Below, one piece after another: positions 1 to 8,543 of a stretch of 33,226 nt of DNA. Below the pieces are notes generated by a model. The model did not search any database and was not told the origin of the DNA. It was given only the letters and a program-made list of their open reading frames with translations. A program made the position numbers and the translations under genes. Position 1 is the stretch's first letter. Each line of letters opens with the position of its first letter. Source of the DNA: an uncultured Clostridia bacterium (GTDB lineage: Bacteria > Bacillota > Clostridia > Oscillospirales > Ruminococcaceae); assembly GCA_947363605.1 (NCBI GenBank), contig CANAQK010000016.1:1-33226 (forward strand). Reading direction: 5' to 3'.

Positions 1-3
1 GCC

Positions 4-54
4 CACTGCGGCATTATGCCGCAGTGTTGAAAAGAAGCCAATGCTTCTTTTCAA
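4..54. repeat. Two adjacent perfect hairpins
   Basis: Two back-to-back inverted repeats lie at the window edge. The first has 10-bp arms (4-13 and 17-26) around TTA. The second has 11-bp arms (27-37 and 44-54) around CCAATG. They sit just upstream of repeat copy A and may be part of a longer multi-hairpin version of it, since copy B also contains several consecutive hairpins. Neither is followed by a convincing T-run, so I do not call them terminators. No gene is visible in 1-162. Confidence 0.6.
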
Positions 55-60
55 GTGCGT

Positions 61-107
61 TGACTATAAAAAGATGTTAATCGTTTTATCGAGAATCCGT
101 ATAAGAA
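61..107 (+). repeat. Interspersed palindromic repeat, copy A
   Basis: This sequence matches two other intergenic stretches of the window: 23764-23814 on the same strand and the two ends of 19106-19217 on the opposite strand. Shared blocks are ATAAAAAGA near the left end, TTAATC in the centre and CGTTTTATC plus GTATAA at the right end. It abuts the terminator of the glycogen operon. The family is not one I can name. Confidence 0.6.
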
Positions 108-136
108 GCCCCGGCAGGAAAGACTCCCGCCGGGGC
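108..136 (-). terminator. Terminator of the glycogen operon
   Basis: The arms GCCCCGGC (108-115) and GCCGGGGC (129-136) form a strong GC stem 27 bases after the alpha-glucanase stop codon. On the minus strand the stem is followed by TTCTTAT, a weak T-run. It is probably the end of the glgB-to-glucanase transcript. Confidence 0.65.
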
Positions 137-162
137 CTGACGCTCCTTCGATCGGAACGGCC

Positions 163-2142
163 TTATTTGAGTTTGAAAATCCGGAACGACCGCGCTGGAA
201 CCTTCGCTTGAAAGCTCCCCTTCCGGGCAGAGATTTTCTCCCGGGAGATCAGATCTACCGCCTTATGGAAAGAAGCGACTCGCCACTGGTTCCACTCGTC
301 CGCACTCAATCCATATTCAAAGGACAAAAGCGAAAGATCAAACACCCGGTCTTCCTCACTGCGGTTCACCAGGGTCAATACCGTATTATTCGTAGCTGGT
401 GCGCCGAAAGCATCCTTCCCATCCAGAATAAACCGCAGAACTGCCAGGCAGTCCATATCCAGCGTCAAATAGCTGGTATGCCCTGACTGGAGGGCAGGAA
501 GCTGTTTGCGCAGACTGCCGACCATTTTGAAAAATACGCAGGTATCCGGATCCCGTTTTACAAAAGGCCCTCGGTTAAAGGGATCTTTTAAGCCGTGCAG
601 GCCGTATTCGTCCCCGTAATACAGCGAAGGGACCCCCGGGATTACATATTGCAGTATACCGGCCAGCCGCTGAAGGACAGCCCCTTCATGATCCTGCTTT
701 TCTGTGACCCGAAGCTTTGCCTGCTCCTCGCGGGACATCCCGTCCCCGGTTTTCCCGGTCGCCAGCACCGTCCGCAAACGCGGCTCATCATGGGAAGAAA
801 CCAGGTTCATCAGCGCATAGTGCATCGGCCGCGGGTAGTTCAGCTGCTGGGAAGTCAGGAAATTTACCAGCTCATACGCATTTTTCTCCCCCTGTAGGAA
901 ACCGGTCACTGCCGCCTTAAACGGATAATTCATCACGGAATCCAGCCCTTTTCCAAGCGCATACCGACGGTTGGCGCCATAGCTCCGCTTGGTGGTCGCA
1001 TCTTCCCAGACCTCGCCCAGCAGGACGTTTTCCTTGTCGTGCCGTTTCAAATGCAGGCGCATCAGCTCAATCACTTCATCCGGCAGCTCGTCAGCTACAT
1101 CCAGCCGGAAGCCCTTCGCCCCTAAATGCAGCCAGTTCCGGAACACGCTGTGTTTACCCGTAATCACATACCGCTGCCAGCTCTCATCCATTTCATTAAC
1201 CTCGGGCAGGGTGTCGAACCCCCACCAGCTGCGGTAGTTATATTTTGTCCCATAAAAGGTATACCACTTATAAAACGGGGACTTCGATCCCTGGAAAGCT
1301 CCCAGGCTGTCATAATTCCCCAGCCGGTTGAAATAACGGCTGTCCGACCCGGTATGGGAATAGACCCCGTCCAGCATGACACGGATCCCATGCTTCGCCG
1401 CTTTTTTGCAAAGCTCAGCAAAATCGGCATTGCTGCCCAGGATCGGGTCCACCCGCATATAATCCGCCGTGTCATACCGATGGTTGGACGCGGCTTCAAC
1501 AATCGGGTTCAGGTAGAGCACATCCACCCCCAAAGACTTGAAATAGTCCAGAGATTGGATAATCCCCCGCAGATCCCCTCCGAAAAAGTCGCAGGGCGCG
1601 TAATACTGCTCGCCGGGAAGCGGCTCATAAAGCGGCTGCTCCCCCCACTTTTCATGGACCACCACCTTGCGGCCCATCTTTTCATGCTGGGCTTTCCCCT
1701 CTTCCAGATTGCGGATATCTCCCCGCTTAAACCGGTCAGGGAAGATTTGATACATCGTGCTTTTCTGGAACCAGGCCGGGACCTGGAAGGAGGCGTCGTA
1801 GACCGTCAGCTGGAAGCTGTTGCAGGGATTGTCATAAACCATACAGTCCCCCTGCGTAATCCCCCAGGCCGGCCCGCCATACCACAGCCGCCCTCCGTCC
1901 TCCGCCTGGAACCGGTACCAGGCTACCGTGGCTTCGGGATAAGAAAACCGGTATTCCCACCAGCCGTCTTCTGCTTGGGACATCGCATAAACCGTGCTGG
2001 CATCCTGGATGAAGAACTCAATCCGTACCGACTGAAGGTTTTCCGCTTCGACCCGTACCCGCAGCAGGACGCTTTCCCCGGTTTTCAGGGCGCCTTGTGG
2101 ATTGCGGTAAGGGAAAAGAGCGGAATTATGCGAAATAATCAT
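163..2142 (-). CDS. GH13 alpha-glucanase, neopullulanase or alpha-amylase-like
   Basis: Cytoplasmic glycoside hydrolase family 13 enzyme of about 659 residues, predicted to hydrolyse glycogen or maltodextrin alpha-glucosidic bonds. No signal peptide is visible. An N-terminal beta domain like those of neopullulanases (about 1-115) precedes the barrel, which opens with the motif MYQIFPDRF (about 130-138). Catalytic motifs are all present: MLDGVYSH (256-263), GFRLDVAD with the nucleophile Asp near 348, GEVWED with the acid/base Glu near 377, and SSHDEP with the third Asp near 452. A longer start at 2157 overlaps the glgP stop, but the ATG at 2142 has AAAGGA six bases upstream and is preferred. 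It is the last gene of the glycogen operon, which fits trimming of glycogen or of oligosaccharides left by phosphorylase. The exact specificity (neopullulanase, cyclomaltodextrinase or amylase) cannot be settled from motifs. Confidence 0.88.
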   Translation of the reverse strand: MIISHNSALFPYRNPQGALKTGESVLLRVRVEAENLQSVRIEFFIQDASTVYAMSQAEDGWWEYRFSYPEATVAWYRFQAEDGGRLWYGGPAWGITQGDCMVYDNPCNSFQLTVYDASFQVPAWFQKSTMYQIFPDRFKRGDIRNLEEGKAQHEKMGRKVVVHEKWGEQPLYEPLPGEQYYAPCDFFGGDLRGIIQSLDYFKSLGVDVLYLNPIVEAASNHRYDTADYMRVDPILGSNADFAELCKKAAKHGIRVMLDGVYSHTGSDSRYFNRLGNYDSLGAFQGSKSPFYKWYTFYGTKYNYRSWWGFDTLPEVNEMDESWQRYVITGKHSVFRNWLHLGAKGFRLDVADELPDEVIELMRLHLKRHDKENVLLGEVWEDATTKRSYGANRRYALGKGLDSVMNYPFKAAVTGFLQGEKNAYELVNFLTSQQLNYPRPMHYALMNLVSSHDEPRLRTVLATGKTGDGMSREEQAKLRVTEKQDHEGAVLQRLAGILQYVIPGVPSLYYGDEYGLHGLKDPFNRGPFVKRDPDTCVFFKMVGSLRKQLPALQSGHTSYLTLDMDCLAVLRFILDGKDAFGAPATNNTVLTLVNRSEEDRVFDLSLLSFEYGLSADEWNQWRVASFHKAVDLISREKISARKGSFQAKVPARSFRIFKLK

Positions 2143-2153
2143 ATCCGGTCCTT

Positions 2154-4655
2154 TCATTCTGCGAAATGGTGTAAATGCCAGATCCGTTCATTATATTCCC
2201 GGATAGTCCGGTCTGAACTGAAGAAGCCGGACTTCGCCGTATTGACCACTGCCATCTTCATCCAGCCCATCGGGTTGCGCTGATATTTATGCCGCGCGCG
2301 GTCGAAGGTGTGGATATACGCCGCAAAATCATGCAGGACAAAATACGGGTCGGCTGAATTGTTGTAGTCCCCAAAGAGGAGGGACTGGTACAAGTCGGAG
2401 AACTGATGTACCGAAACCCCGGGCAGGGAACCGTCGATCAGGCGGGTCAGCGCATTGCGGACATCGATATTCTTTTCGTAAATCTCACCGGGGCGGTAGT
2501 TCGAATAACGCTTCATCGCGAAGATTTCTTCCTCTCTCGCACCAAAGATAAAGATATTATCCGGGCCGACCTGCTCATAAATTTCTACATTTGCGCCGTC
2601 CATGGTCCCCATCGTCAGCGCACCGTTCATCATCAGCTTCATATTCCCGGTGCCGGATGCTTCCATCCCGGCCGTAGAGATCTGCTCGCTGATATCGGCT
2701 GCCGGAATCAGCAGCTGTGCGGAAGAAACCCCATAGTTCTCGATAAAGACCACCTGAAGCAGGTCGCGGGTAACCGGGTCGTTATTCACCAGCTCGCCAA
2801 TCGCATTGATCAGCCGGATGATATTCTTTGCCCGTGCATAGCCCGGCGCTGCTTTTGCCGCAAACAGAAAGACAATCGGCTGGGTAATAAAATTCGGGTT
2901 TTCCTGCAATTTATTATAAAGGTAGAGGATGTGCAGGCATTTCAACAGCTGGCGCTTATACTCGTGCAGACGTTTGCACTGGACGTCGAACAGGGCATCG
3001 GTATGCAGCTGAACCCCCTGTTTTTTCTCTAGGTAGGCCGCCAGACGTTTTTTATTTTCCTGTTTTACCGCGGCATATTTTTTCAGGAAGGTTTCATCCT
3101 CCGCGAACGGCAGCAGCTTCTCAAACTCACGGTAATCCCCCACAAACCGGTTCCCGATGTACTCCGTCATCAGCTGGGTCAAACCAGGGTTCGCGACAGC
3201 CAGCCAGCGGCGATGGGTGATCCCGTTGGTGATCGCCATAAATTTCCCAGGATTGACGCGGTATTCATCCACAAATAATTCTTTCTTGAGGATATCGCCA
3301 TGCAGCTGGGAAACGCCGTTGACATGGCCGACCACGGCCAAGCAGAGATTTGCCATCCGGATCTGGCCATACGCGACGATCGCCATCCGGCTGATCCGGT
3401 CCATGTCGTTTTTATAAAATTTATTGAGCCAGCGGCAGTATTTCTCGTTCATGGCCTGGACAATGCTGTAAATCCGGGGAAGCAGCAGCTTGAACATCTG
3501 CTCGTCCCACCGTTCCAGAGCCTCCGACAGGATGGTGTGGTTGGTATAATTGAACAGGCTCTGCACCAGGGCAAATGCGTCATCCCAGTTAAACCCCTCT
3601 TCATCCAGCAGGATCCGCATCAGCTCCGGAATGGCCAGCGTGGGATGGGTGTCATTGATTTGAATGGTCACATAGTTGGGCAGTGTGCGAAGGTTGCCAT
3701 GCAGGCGCTTATGCTTCCGCACAATGCTCTGGATAGTTGCCGAGGTGAGAAAATAGAACTGGCGCAGACGCAGCAATTTCCCTTGCTCGTGATTATCATT
3801 AGGATAAAGCACCTTCGAAATAGCTTCTGCCATTTCCCGCTCCTGGATAGCCTGGAAATATTTCCCTTGATCGAAGTCTTTGATGTCAAACCGTTTTTTC
3901 GCCTTCGCACTCCACAGCCGAAGGGTGGCCGGGCACTTGCTCTGATAACCGGTAATCGGCACATCGTAAGGAACCGCCAGGACCGTGGTGTAGTTCTTAT
4001 GCACCGGCACCATCTTGTCCTCCATCCAGACTTCCTCAATCTCGCCGTCGAAATGGACCTCGATTTCTTCATCCGGGCGTTCAATCTCCCAAACAAAGCC
4101 GTCCTCGATCCAGTTGTCCTCCATTTCAACCTGCTCGCCGTCTACAATCCGCTGGCGGAACAGGCCGTATTCATACCGGATCCCGCAGCCTACCGCCGGA
4201 AGCTCCAGCGTAGCCAGCGAATCCAGGAAGCAGGCCGCCAGCCGCCCCAGGCCGCCGTTCCCTAAGCCGGCATCTTTTTCCTGATCTGCCACCTCATTGA
4301 GATCCAGCCCCAGGAACTCAAAGGTTTTGCGGTACTTTTCCAGGATCCCCATATTGATCATGTTGTTGGTATAAGCACGGCCCATCAAAAATTCAGCCGA
4401 AAGATAATAGACCTGTTTTTTCCCTTCTTTTTCAACCCTGCTGTTGGCATTCATCCAAAGGTCCAGGATTTCGTCCCGGATACAAAGCGCGCTGGCTTTA
4501 TACAGCTCCTCCATCGACGCGGTTTCCAGGGTTTTTCCGAAATGACGCTTTAGCTTGCCAAGGATTTCTTTAACTTCATTCGGCAGCTTACCAGCTGGTT
4601 TTTCGGCGAGCGCAGCCCGGTTGGGTTTCTTTGCGTTGTTCATTTCCTTCTCCAT
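2154..4655 (-). CDS. glgP: Glycogen phosphorylase
   Basis: Family GT35 enzyme of 833 residues, which releases glucose-1-phosphate from the non-reducing ends of glycogen. The pyridoxal-phosphate site is clear: EASGTGNMK with the Schiff-base Lys at about residue 673, followed by MNGALTMGTMDGANVEI. The glycine-rich N-terminal motif KDAGLGNGGLGRLAACFLD is also intact, and the length is usual for bacterial phosphorylases. The frame is open up to 4730, but the start at 4655 has AGGAGG five to seven bases upstream. The extra 25 codons would be read out of a terminator hairpin. It lies 86 bases after glgA, behind that terminator, and no promoter is seen in the gap, so expression probably depends on read-through. 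The glucanase gene follows directly. Confidence in function is very high. Confidence 0.97.
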   Translation of the reverse strand: MEKEMNNAKKPNRAALAEKPAGKLPNEVKEILGKLKRHFGKTLETASMEELYKASALCIRDEILDLWMNANSRVEKEGKKQVYYLSAEFLMGRAYTNNMINMGILEKYRKTFEFLGLDLNEVADQEKDAGLGNGGLGRLAACFLDSLATLELPAVGCGIRYEYGLFRQRIVDGEQVEMEDNWIEDGFVWEIERPDEEIEVHFDGEIEEVWMEDKMVPVHKNYTTVLAVPYDVPITGYQSKCPATLRLWSAKAKKRFDIKDFDQGKYFQAIQEREMAEAISKVLYPNDNHEQGKLLRLRQFYFLTSATIQSIVRKHKRLHGNLRTLPNYVTIQINDTHPTLAIPELMRILLDEEGFNWDDAFALVQSLFNYTNHTILSEALERWDEQMFKLLLPRIYSIVQAMNEKYCRWLNKFYKNDMDRISRMAIVAYGQIRMANLCLAVVGHVNGVSQLHGDILKKELFVDEYRVNPGKFMAITNGITHRRWLAVANPGLTQLMTEYIGNRFVGDYREFEKLLPFAEDETFLKKYAAVKQENKKRLAAYLEKKQGVQLHTDALFDVQCKRLHEYKRQLLKCLHILYLYNKLQENPNFITQPIVFLFAAKAAPGYARAKNIIRLINAIGELVNNDPVTRDLLQVVFIENYGVSSAQLLIPAADISEQISTAGMEASGTGNMKLMMNGALTMGTMDGANVEIYEQVGPDNIFIFGAREEEIFAMKRYSNYRPGEIYEKNIDVRNALTRLIDGSLPGVSVHQFSDLYQSLLFGDYNNSADPYFVLHDFAAYIHTFDRARHKYQRNPMGWMKMAVVNTAKSGFFSSDRTIREYNERIWHLHHFAE

Positions 4656-4680
4656 AAAAGTCCTCCTATTCTGGCGAGGT

Positions 4681-4724
4681 AAAAACAGAAAGCAAAGCTG
4701 GGGATGAAAGAACCCCAGCTTTGC
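4681..4724 (-). terminator. Intrinsic terminator inside the glg operon (glgA/glgP)
   Basis: A perfect 12-bp inverted repeat (4692-4703 and 4713-4724) with a 9-base loop is followed on the minus strand by TTTCTGTTTTT. It begins 18 bases after the glgA stop and ends about 25 bases before the glgP ribosome binding site. Downstream genes are same-strand and have no visible promoter, so it probably acts as a partial terminator, or as a 3' stabiliser of the glgBCDA message. Confidence 0.8.
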
Positions 4725-4741
4725 CGGCATTATTCCGAAAT

Positions 4742-6187
4742 TTACAGTAAACTACAGTACAGGTCGTAGTATTTTTTCGCGGAAAGCGTGAAGCTGTTGT
4801 CTTCCTTCATCGCCCGAGGCAGCAGAATGCTCCGAGCCTCTTCATCCTGAATCGTATTCAGTGCGAACCGTACTACTTCCAACATATCATGTGCGTTATA
4901 GTTGGTAAACGTAAACCCGTTGCCCTCGCCGGTAAACCGATTATAGGGGTGTACCGTATCTTTCAAGCCGCCTGTTTCGCGAACGATCGGCAATGTGCCG
5001 TAACGCAGGGAAATCATCTGGGAAATCCCGCAGGGTTCAAACTTCGACGGCATTAAGAACAGGTCGGACGCTGCATAAATTTGATGCGCCAGCGCGTTGT
5101 CGTATCCAATATAGGAACAGACCCAGCCTTTATAGGCTTGTTCCATTCCCCGGAAGAAGCTCTCGTAGGAAGGATCACCCGAACCCAGCAGGACAATCGC
5201 TACATTTTCCGCCATGATTTCATTAAACACACGCATAATCAGGTCGAAGCCCTTCTGCGAGGTCAGGCGGGAAACCATCCCGATCACGGGTGTTGTTGCC
5301 GGGTCGAATTTCAAATCCATCTGCTCCGCCAGCGCCCGTTTATTTTCCAGCTTGCCGGAGAGATCCGCCGCGCTGAAGTGATGCTTGATCAGCGGGTCTG
5401 TTTCCGGATTAAATTCTTCCGTATCAATCCCGTTGACAATGCCAACCAGATCCTTGCTGCGGGAATTGAGAATGCCCTCCATACCATACGCATAGTAGGC
5501 CAGCTTGATTTCCTCCGCATAGCTCGGGCTGACGGTATTGATCTTATCCGCAAATACCAGCGCTGCTTTCATGAAGTTAGCGCAGCCATAGGCCTCCAGA
5601 TAAGCGGAATTGTTATACTGTGAATCCACATTGAGCAGGTCCCGCACAAAACCAAACGAGAATTTCCCCTGGTACATCATATTGTGGATGGTGAAAACCG
5701 TCTTGGTATTCTGCAGCTTAGTATGCTGATACTGCGTTTTCAGCAGGAAAGGCAGCATACCGGTCTGCCAGTCGTTGCAATGGATGATATCCGGGCAGAA
5801 ATCCACCTTGAGGATCGCTTCCATCACGGCACGGGTAAAGAACGCGTACTGTTCACCCTCGGCTTCCCCGCCTTTATAAATCGGGCCGCCGAAGTAGTAT
5901 TCATTATCTATCAGGTAATAGGTAATATCATTATAAACCAGTTTTTCCATGCCCACATACTGCGAGCGCCAGCCAAGCTGTACTGTAAAATCGGTTAAAT
6001 GTTCGACTAAATCGCCATATTTTTCCTTAATGATTCTATGATAAGGGAGAATGACCCTGGTGTCAAGTCCCAAAGCGATTAAATGTTTCGGCAAAGTGCC
6101 GATTACATCCGCTAAACCGCCGGTTTTGGCAAACGGCGCACATTCCGACCCGACGATCAAGACCTTTTTTTGTGCATTTTTGGCCAT
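4742..6187 (-). CDS. glgA: Glycogen synthase (ADP-glucose)
   Basis: Family GT5 glycogen/starch synthase of 481 residues that elongates alpha-1,4-glucan chains from ADP-glucose. The N-terminal nucleotide-sugar motif KTGGLADV is at about 22-29, in the context SECAPFAKTGG. The C-terminal GT-B motif is FEPCGISQMISLRYG, with the retaining-enzyme glutamate pair. Length equals the family norm (about 477). The start ATG shares one base with the glgD stop (TAATG at 6187), and GGAG lies about ten bases upstream, so translation is likely coupled to glgD. It is the last biosynthetic gene before the internal terminator. Confidence 0.97.
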   Translation of the reverse strand: MAKNAQKKVLIVGSECAPFAKTGGLADVIGTLPKHLIALGLDTRVILPYHRIIKEKYGDLVEHLTDFTVQLGWRSQYVGMEKLVYNDITYYLIDNEYYFGGPIYKGGEAEGEQYAFFTRAVMEAILKVDFCPDIIHCNDWQTGMLPFLLKTQYQHTKLQNTKTVFTIHNMMYQGKFSFGFVRDLLNVDSQYNNSAYLEAYGCANFMKAALVFADKINTVSPSYAEEIKLAYYAYGMEGILNSRSKDLVGIVNGIDTEEFNPETDPLIKHHFSAADLSGKLENKRALAEQMDLKFDPATTPVIGMVSRLTSQKGFDLIMRVFNEIMAENVAIVLLGSGDPSYESFFRGMEQAYKGWVCSYIGYDNALAHQIYAASDLFLMPSKFEPCGISQMISLRYGTLPIVRETGGLKDTVHPYNRFTGEGNGFTFTNYNAHDMLEVVRFALNTIQDEEARSILLPRAMKEDNSFTLSAKKYYDLYCSLL

Positions 6188-7314
6188 TATACGTTTGCTC
6201 CTTTCGGAATAATAACAGGATATTCACGGCTTCCTGCCAGGATCGAATTCGGCCTTACAGTAACCTGTTTATCCAGGATGGTATTTTCCAAACGGGAATC
6301 ATTGTAAATCTCGCTGGACTGCATGATGATGGAATTTTTCACCACAGTCCCTTTTGCGATGGTTACATCCCGGAAAATAATCGAATTTTCAACCACGCCG
6401 TCAATGACGCAGCCGGAACCGATCAAGCTGTTGCTGACTTTCGCCTCGCTGCCGTATTTGGTAGGCGCTTCATCCTTGATTTTGGTATAGATATTGTTCC
6501 CGGTACGGAACAAGGCGTTCTGGATATCCGGGTTCAGCAGGTCCATATTGACATTATAGAAGGAAGCCGCCGAGCGCAGGCGTCCAACATACCCTTTGTG
6601 TTCAAAGCCGTATACTTTCAGGGAACCCAGGTTGTTCATCAGGACATCTGCCGCAAAGGAGGTTTTACCGCGGGAATTCGCGTCGTCCACCAAATACTGA
6701 AGAAGGTCCTTGCGAACCATATAGATGCTCATGCCGACTTTATCGTAAGCCCCGGTTGTTCCATGTACTTTCATATCCAAAACCCGGCCGGTGCTGTCCA
6801 TCTCCAGGCAGATATCCTTTTCATTATCCACGCCGATAAACCCATGACTCGGGATATTGTACATCACGGTCACATCCGCACCGGTGGAAAGATGATAGTC
6901 GAACATTTCGCGGTACGTATCGTTATAAATCGTATGCGATCCGGAAAGCAGGCAGTATTTCTGCTGTGCATGACGGATAAAGGAGTTCGCGCCCTTTAAT
7001 GTATCGATCAGCCCCCGGTAAGAGCCGGCATTGTCCCGGTTGTCATAGGGCGGGATCAGGAAAAGGCCGTCGTTTTTCCGATTGAGATCCCATTCTTTCC
7101 CGGAGCCCAGATGATCCATCAGGGAGTGGTAGTTCACCCGCGGAATAACGCCGATATTGCGGATCCCGGAATTCACCATATTGGAAAGTACAAAGTCGAT
7201 TGCGCGGTAGCGGCCGCCGATGGGCAGCGCGCCGACAGAGCGTTTATTCACCAGCTCGCGGAGGTTCATATTCTCCTCGCCGGCATAAATGAGTCCAAAG
7301 ACGTCTTTTCTCAT
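6187..7314 (-). CDS. glgD: GlgD, ADP-glucose pyrophosphorylase regulatory subunit
   Basis: Paralogue of GlgC, 375 residues, with a C-terminal left-handed beta-helix of hexapeptide repeats (from about 270). The N-terminal nucleotide-binding loop that reads GGQGSRL in GlgC is replaced by GEENMNLREL. The active-site signature is therefore lost, as expected for the GlgD subunit of Firmicutes, which partners GlgC and modulates its activity. The gene lies 32 bases after glgC with AAGGTGG about nine bases before the ATG, and it overlaps glgA by one base. Family knowledge: GlgC/GlgD heterotetramers are the usual form in this group. Confidence 0.95.
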   Translation of the reverse strand: MRKDVFGLIYAGEENMNLRELVNKRSVGALPIGGRYRAIDFVLSNMVNSGIRNIGVIPRVNYHSLMDHLGSGKEWDLNRKNDGLFLIPPYDNRDNAGSYRGLIDTLKGANSFIRHAQQKYCLLSGSHTIYNDTYREMFDYHLSTGADVTVMYNIPSHGFIGVDNEKDICLEMDSTGRVLDMKVHGTTGAYDKVGMSIYMVRKDLLQYLVDDANSRGKTSFAADVLMNNLGSLKVYGFEHKGYVGRLRSAASFYNVNMDLLNPDIQNALFRTGNNIYTKIKDEAPTKYGSEAKVSNSLIGSGCVIDGVVENSIIFRDVTIAKGTVVKNSIIMQSSEIYNDSRLENTILDKQVTVRPNSILAGSREYPVIIPKGANV

Positions 7315-7346
7315 AGTAGTATGCCACCTTTTCTCTCAAAATTCGG

Positions 7347-8525
7347 TTATTTCATGCTGGGATAGAGCATTTCGCCTTCCGCCACTTCTGCACCCTTGGG
7401 GATGCTGAGCTCGGAACCAATGACCGTGATCTTTTCCGGGCCGCCGATTTTCGCGTTTTCCATAATGGTTACCTGTTCGTCCAGGATGGATTTTTCCACC
7501 ACTGCGCCTTCCTGGATAACGGTTTCCTGCATGATTACGCTGTTGCGGACTACTGCGCCCTTCTCAATGACGACGCTCGGGAAGAGGATGCAGTTTTCAA
7601 TTTCGCCTAAGACGGTGCAGCCGTCGCCGATGATACTGTTCTTCACCTTGGCTTCCTCGCCGATATAGTGCGGGGGCTTCACCAGGTTCTTGCCGTAAAT
7701 CCGCCAGCTGTCGTCGCTGAGATCCAGCTCCGGCTTCTCCTTCAGCAGGTCCATATTGGCTTCCCACAGGCTGTCGATGGTACCAACGTCTTTCCAATAG
7801 CCGTCGAAGAGGTACGCCATCATCTTCTCGCCGTTGTTCAGCATATTCGGGATGATATTCTTACCGAAATCATTGGAGGATTCCGGATCTTTGCTGTCAG
7901 CAATCAGGTATTGCTTTACCTTTTTCCAGGAGAAAACATAAATCCCCATAGAGGCAAGGTTGTTTTTCGGGACCGGCGGCTTTTCCTCAAACTCCACAAT
8001 CCGCATCTGGTCGTCCGTATTCATGATCCCAAAACGGGAAGCCTCTTCCATCGGCACTTCCATAACGGCAATGGTAGCATCCGCCCCGTTCTTCGCGTGA
8101 TCCTGGATCATCTTATCATAATCCATAGTGTAAATATGATCGCCCGAAAGCACCAGGATATAATCGGGGTCATACTGGTCAATAAAGTGGATATTCTGGA
8201 AGATCGCGCTGGCGGTGCCGGAATACCACTCGCCTTTTTTGCCCTTCACATAAGGAGGGAGCACATAAGCGCCGCCGGACATACAGTCGAGATCCCAGGT
8301 TGCGCCGTTGCCAATATACGCATTCAGCTCCAGCGGCTCATACTGGGTCAGCACGCCGACCGTATCAATCCCGGAATGGATGCAGTTGGAGAGCGGGAAG
8401 TCGATAATCTTATACTTTCCGCCATAGGGAACCGCCGGTTTTGCACGGTTCTGGGTCAGGGCATACAACCGGCTGCCCTGTCCGCCTGCAAGTAACATTG
8501 CTACACAATTTTTCTTGACAATCAT
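7347..8525 (-). CDS. glgC: Glucose-1-phosphate adenylyltransferase, catalytic subunit
   Basis: ADP-glucose pyrophosphorylase, 392 residues, forming ADP-glucose from ATP and glucose-1-phosphate, the committed step of bacterial glycogen synthesis. The catalytic nucleotidyltransferase loop [19 protein letters not shown] is intact at about 14-32, followed by [16 protein letters not shown]. Further family motifs are [13 protein letters not shown] and FEEKP, and the C-terminal third shows hexapeptide beta-helix repeats. The ATG at 8525 has AGGGGGA about eight bases upstream and lies 18 bases after the glgB stop. Its product is the direct substrate of GlgA two genes downstream. Confidence 0.97.
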   Translation of the reverse strand: MIVKKNCVAMLLAGGQGSRLYALTQNRAKPAVPYGGKYKIIDFPLSNCIHSGIDTVGVLTQYEPLELNAYIGNGATWDLDCMSGGAYVLPPYVKGKKGEWYSGTASAIFQNIHFIDQYDPDYILVLSGDHIYTMDYDKMIQDHAKNGADATIAVMEVPMEEASRFGIMNTDDQMRIVEFEEKPPVPKNNLASMGIYVFSWKKVKQYLIADSKDPESSNDFGKNIIPNMLNNGEKMMAYLFDGYWKDVGTIDSLWEANMDLLKEKPELDLSDDSWRIYGKNLVKPPHYIGEEAKVKNSIIGDGCTVLGEIENCILFPSVVIEKGAVVRNSVIMQETVIQEGAVVEKSILDEQVTIMENAKIGGPEKITVIGSELSIPKGAEVAEGEMLYPSMK

Positions 8526-8543
8526 GGTATAAATCCCCCTGTT

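Noticed and set aside
1..54. CRISPR array or tRNA at the window edge
   Set aside because: The two hairpins are different from each other, there are no regularly spaced repeats, and no cloverleaf or anticodon arm can be formed.
1126..2283. Long plus-strand frame opposite the GH13 gene
   Set aside because: It is the antisense shadow of a gene with all catalytic motifs. It has no ribosome binding site, and its translation shows no domain.
4656..4730. Extended N-terminus of GlgP
   Set aside because: It would be encoded by the terminator hairpin, while AGGAGG is placed correctly for the start at 4655 and matches the usual protein length.
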